From Parachlamydiaceae bacterium (GTDB taxonomy: Bacteria; Chlamydiota; Chlamydiia; Chlamydiales; Parachlamydiaceae): a stretch of DNA of 7,068 bases. Numbering within the stretch: position 1 is the first letter of the stretch; each line of letters begins with the position of its first letter. The notes under the pieces are model-generated. The model was not told the DNA's origin. It ran no database searches and saw only the letters and a program-made list of their open reading frames with translations. The stretch lies in NCBI GenBank assembly GCA_013815395.1, contig JACDGH010000013.1:14552-21619 (forward strand), written 5' to 3'. Positions 5,559 through 7,068 of the stretch are shown in pieces. The position numbers were made by a program, and so were the translations under genes.

Positions 5559-6680
5559 CTAATGAAGTTCCTTTGCTCGGCCATATCCCTTTAGTTTGTA
5601 GGCGATATTTACCAGGCAAAGGACAATTAATCCCGGATAACATACCTGCAAGATAGGCAATAAAAAAGCAGCAATTCCGGTAAAGTTTAAGGTGGATACA
5701 AAGAATGTCACGACTAAAGTTCCAATCAGGGCTGAACTATAGTTAATTTTATTCCCTGAAATTTCCTTTTGCACAAATTCGGCAAAAACTACAGCTAGGG
5801 CAATTGCCGTGGTTAAGCAAGCTAAGGAAACAGCAATGCAGGCAACCATAGCAGCTTTGGGTCCAAGCACATGCACAGCGATCACACTAATAAGTTCATC
5901 TGAGCTGATGTTCTTTAGCGCACTTCCGTGAAATGAAGCTATATAGCTAAAACCCACGTAAACCAAGGCTAATAATCCTGCACCAATCGCTGTAGCTTGA
6001 AGTGCAGAGATCATTAAACGCTTTGAATAGTTAGGTGCGTTAGGTTCAATATTCTTCTTTAAGCTAGCAATAATGACGGATGAAAAGAAAAAGGCACCCA
6101 GAAGATCCATCGTTTGATAGCCGTCTTTTAAACCTTTTAAGAAAATATCAAAATTTTCATGCGTGGACAAAGGGGCTGCGGGCGAATCGACAAAGCCGCA
6201 GATGATGATGACGCCTAAAGAGCCGAGCAGCAGCGGAGTTAAAACATAACCCAAAGTAGAAACTATATTTGTGCGTCGAAAAGTAAATACCCAAATCAAT
6301 AGGCAAGCAACAATGCTAAACATAGGTAACGAAACATTGCCTAGAAACATTTTGGCAGTTGAAAAGGATAATGCAATACAGCGTGGCATTGCCCCAAATG
6401 GACCTATTAACCCCATAATACCTGCAGCTAGGAAGAAGCCTGGCACCTTGCCTATTCTCCCAAAAAAACGTTTGTAGTCTCCATTATATAATGTCATTGC
6501 AAGCAATCCGGCAAAAGGAACACCGACTGCTGTAATCAACATTCCCAAAATTGCAAAAAAATTCTTATCCTGGGCAATTTGTCCGAGCGCTAAAGGGAAA
6601 ACAACATTTCCAGCCCCGAAAAACATCGAAAACATAGCCAAGCCTGTTGCCAGGGTATTGAATTTTGAAGTGGGTTGCAT
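5559..6680 (-). CDS. brnQ: Branched-chain amino acid:cation symporter (LIVCS family)
   Basis: BrnQ-type carriers import leucine, isoleucine or valine across the inner membrane, driven by Na+ or H+. The 373-aa product is very hydrophobic, with around ten to twelve membrane segments. It has the family signatures in order: FSMFFGAGNVVFP at 17-29, GPFGAMPRCIALSF at 93-106, GYQTMDLLGAFFFSSVI at 187-203 and CLTTAIALAVVFAEF at 288-302. It is shorter than E. coli BrnQ (439 aa), mainly through compact loops and an early C-terminus, yet all signature motifs are present, so it looks functional. GAGGA lies 3 nt before the ATG (minus strand, near 6688-6684). It is monocistronic here, with its own promoter, and converges on the 654-aa gene with 18 bp between the stops. 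A parasite lacking its own branched-chain synthesis would depend on such an importer (inference). Substrate preference cannot be read from the sequence. Confidence 0.93.
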   Translation of the reverse strand: MQPTSKFNTLATGLAMFSMFFGAGNVVFPLALGQIAQDKNFFAILGMLITAVGVPFAGLLAMTLYNGDYKRFFGRIGKVPGFFLAAGIMGLIGPFGAMPRCIALSFSTAKMFLGNVSLPMFSIVACLLIWVFTFRRTNIVSTLGYVLTPLLLGSLGVIIICGFVDSPAAPLSTHENFDIFLKGLKDGYQTMDLLGAFFFSSVIIASLKKNIEPNAPNYSKRLMISALQATAIGAGLLALVYVGFSYIASFHGSALKNISSDELISVIAVHVLGPKAAMVACIAVSLACLTTAIALAVVFAEFVQKEISGNKINYSSALIGTLVVTFFVSTLNFTGIAAFLLPILQVCYPGLIVLCLVNIAYKLKGYGRAKELH

Positions 6681-6721
6681 GTTTCCTCAAAAGTAAAGTA
6701 TTTTAAAACTAATTGTATAAT

Positions 6722-6750
6722 ATTATATCACATTAGTTGTTTATAATCAA
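6722..6750 (-). promoter_or_regulatory. Strong candidate promoter for brnQ
   Basis: On the minus strand TTGATT (6750-6745), a 17-nt spacer and TATAAT (6727-6722) match the sigma-70 consensus, and TGA just before TATAAT makes it an extended -10. Initiation near 6715 would give a 35-nt leader ending in the GAGGA site of brnQ. The -10 box sits in a perfect 12-bp palindrome, TATAATATTATA (6716-6727). Confidence 0.65.
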
Positions 6751-6791
6751 TAAGTGAATTGATATGTGCATTGATATAAGCAATTGATTTT

Positions 6792-6861
6792 GGTTCTCTT
6801 GAGAAGAATTGGGTGCGGGGATTGCATAGGGTAGTTTATGCGTTTTAGGCTAGGGGCACAG
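6792..6861 (+). repeat. G-rich direct repeat, copy A (about 70 bp)
   Basis: Imperfect direct copy of 6898-6973, offset by 106 nt. Blocks shared exactly, in the same order, are GAAGAATTGGG, GCGGGGATT, GGTAGTTTAT, CGTTTTAG and GGCTA. The copy opens with a small inverted repeat (TTCTC and GAGAA around 6794-6805). Small insertions and deletions rather than codon-sized changes separate the copies, so it is non-coding. Confidence 0.8.
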
Positions 6862-6897
6862 AATCGGAGAGGAACGATAAGTGGATGATAAAAATAG

Positions 6898-6973
6898 GGT
6901 TCTTGGGAAGAATTGGGGGCGGGGATTACTTAGGTAGTTTATATACGTTTTAGAGGCTAAGGGGGAAACGCAG
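6898..6973 (+). repeat. G-rich direct repeat, copy B (about 76 bp)
   Basis: Second copy of the element at 6792-6861. It opens with a clean inverted repeat, TTCTTGGGAAGAA (6900-6912), at the place where copy A has a related but different one. The tail after the core (copy A 6862-6897, copy B 6974-7010) is more divergent but both tails end in an A run, so the real unit may be about 106-113 bp in tandem. Confidence 0.8.
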
Positions 6974-7002
6974 AGTTCCTATGCCGGATTTCAGGTGATT
7001 TG

Positions 7003-7059
7003 AAAAAAAAAGACCCCTCCGTTAAATAGTGTTTTAGATCAACAAAACACTGGAGGGGT
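7003..7059 (-). terminator. Bulged intrinsic terminator at the window edge (minus strand)
   Basis: Arms ACCCCTCC (7013-7020) and GGAGGGGT (7052-7059) pair fully. Inside them AGTGTTTT (7028-7035) pairs with AAAACACT (7044-7051) around an 8-nt loop. The only interruption is a 7-nt bulge at 7021-7027. On the minus strand the GC-rich arm is followed by one C and nine T (7011-7003), a strong Rho-independent terminator for a gene to the right. A TAA on the minus strand at 7064-7062 could be that gene's stop. The alternative plus-strand reading is listed separately. Confidence 0.6.
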
Positions 7060-7068
7060 AATTATGAG
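7052..7068 (+). other. Possible Shine-Dalgarno and start codon of a plus-strand gene running off the window
   Basis: GGAGG at 7052-7056 lies 7 nt before ATG 7064-7066, an ideal initiation signal, and only two bases of the next codon are inside the window. The Shine-Dalgarno bases are the right arm of the hairpin at 7013-7059, so on a plus-strand transcript they would be paired with CCCTCC. Such sequestered starts are known at transposase genes and in regulated leaders. It competes with the reading of this site as a minus-strand terminator, and the window cannot decide between them. Confidence 0.25.

Larger units (their letters stand above)
6681..7068. other. Gene-poor region with repeats, right of brnQ
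   Basis: I see no protein gene of useful length on either strand here apart from a possible ATG at the very edge. The first part is AT-rich and holds the brnQ promoter. Between 6758 and 6788 the motif ATTGAT occurs three times at 12- and 13-nt spacing (6758, 6770, 6783), possibly a regulator-binding array or simple AT-rich redundancy. From 6792 the composition switches to G-rich on the plus strand, with two tandem copies of a repeat. The region ends in a bulged hairpin flanked by nine A. Confidence 0.6.

Noticed and set aside
6271..6477. 68-aa open frame on the plus strand within brnQ.
   Set aside because: It is antisense to conserved BrnQ membrane segments and has no independent support.
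6792..6973. CRISPR array.
   Set aside because: There are only two imperfect copies of about 70 bp with indels, unlike short exact repeats with uniform spacers, and no cas gene is present.

Overview
The window looks like part of the chromosome of an environmental chlamydia (order Parachlamydiales, for example a Parachlamydia-, Protochlamydia- or Waddlia-like amoeba symbiont). The reasons are the AT-rich sequence, a roughly 590-residue ribosomal protein S1 immediately upstream of nusA on the same strand (the rpsA-nusA order I know from Chlamydia), a BrnQ-type amino-acid carrier, and a large protein with no family I recognise. The taxon is inferred from gene content and order; no rRNA or other decisive marker is present.

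Left part (1-2676, minus strand): the first 223 codons of nusA, cut by the window edge, lie 226 bp downstream of a complete six-S1-repeat rpsA. The gap is not empty. It holds a textbook intrinsic terminator that points the wrong way (plus strand), an extended -10 box able to drive nusA, and a facing extended -10 box on the other strand. Two alternative hairpins there share bases.

Middle part (2677-5540, plus strand): a 111-bp divergent region carries a promoter for rpsA and an apparently leaderless promoter for an aspartokinase. The aspartokinase is only a catalytic domain (263 aa): it stops exactly where the regulatory ACT domains normally begin. Its stop codon overlaps, as ATGA, the start of a 654-aa protein of unknown function. 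The two are almost certainly co-translated, so the large protein is a candidate partner or regulator of the kinase, in a pathway that in chlamydiae supplies meso-diaminopimelate for peptidoglycan.

Right part (5541-7068): brnQ, a Na+-coupled branched-chain amino-acid carrier, is on the minus strand and converges on the 654-aa gene with only 18 bp between the stop codons. It has a strong extended -10 promoter. Beyond it lie almost 390 bp without a convincing gene. They contain two imperfect tandem copies of a G-rich element of about 70 bp, then a long bulged hairpin at the window edge. That hairpin is either the terminator of a minus-strand gene to the right or a 5' leader hiding the Shine-Dalgarno sequence of a plus-strand gene starting at 7064.

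The most unusual items are the ACT-less aspartokinase with its coupled unknown partner, the inverted regulatory structure between rpsA and nusA, and the tandem G-rich repeats.
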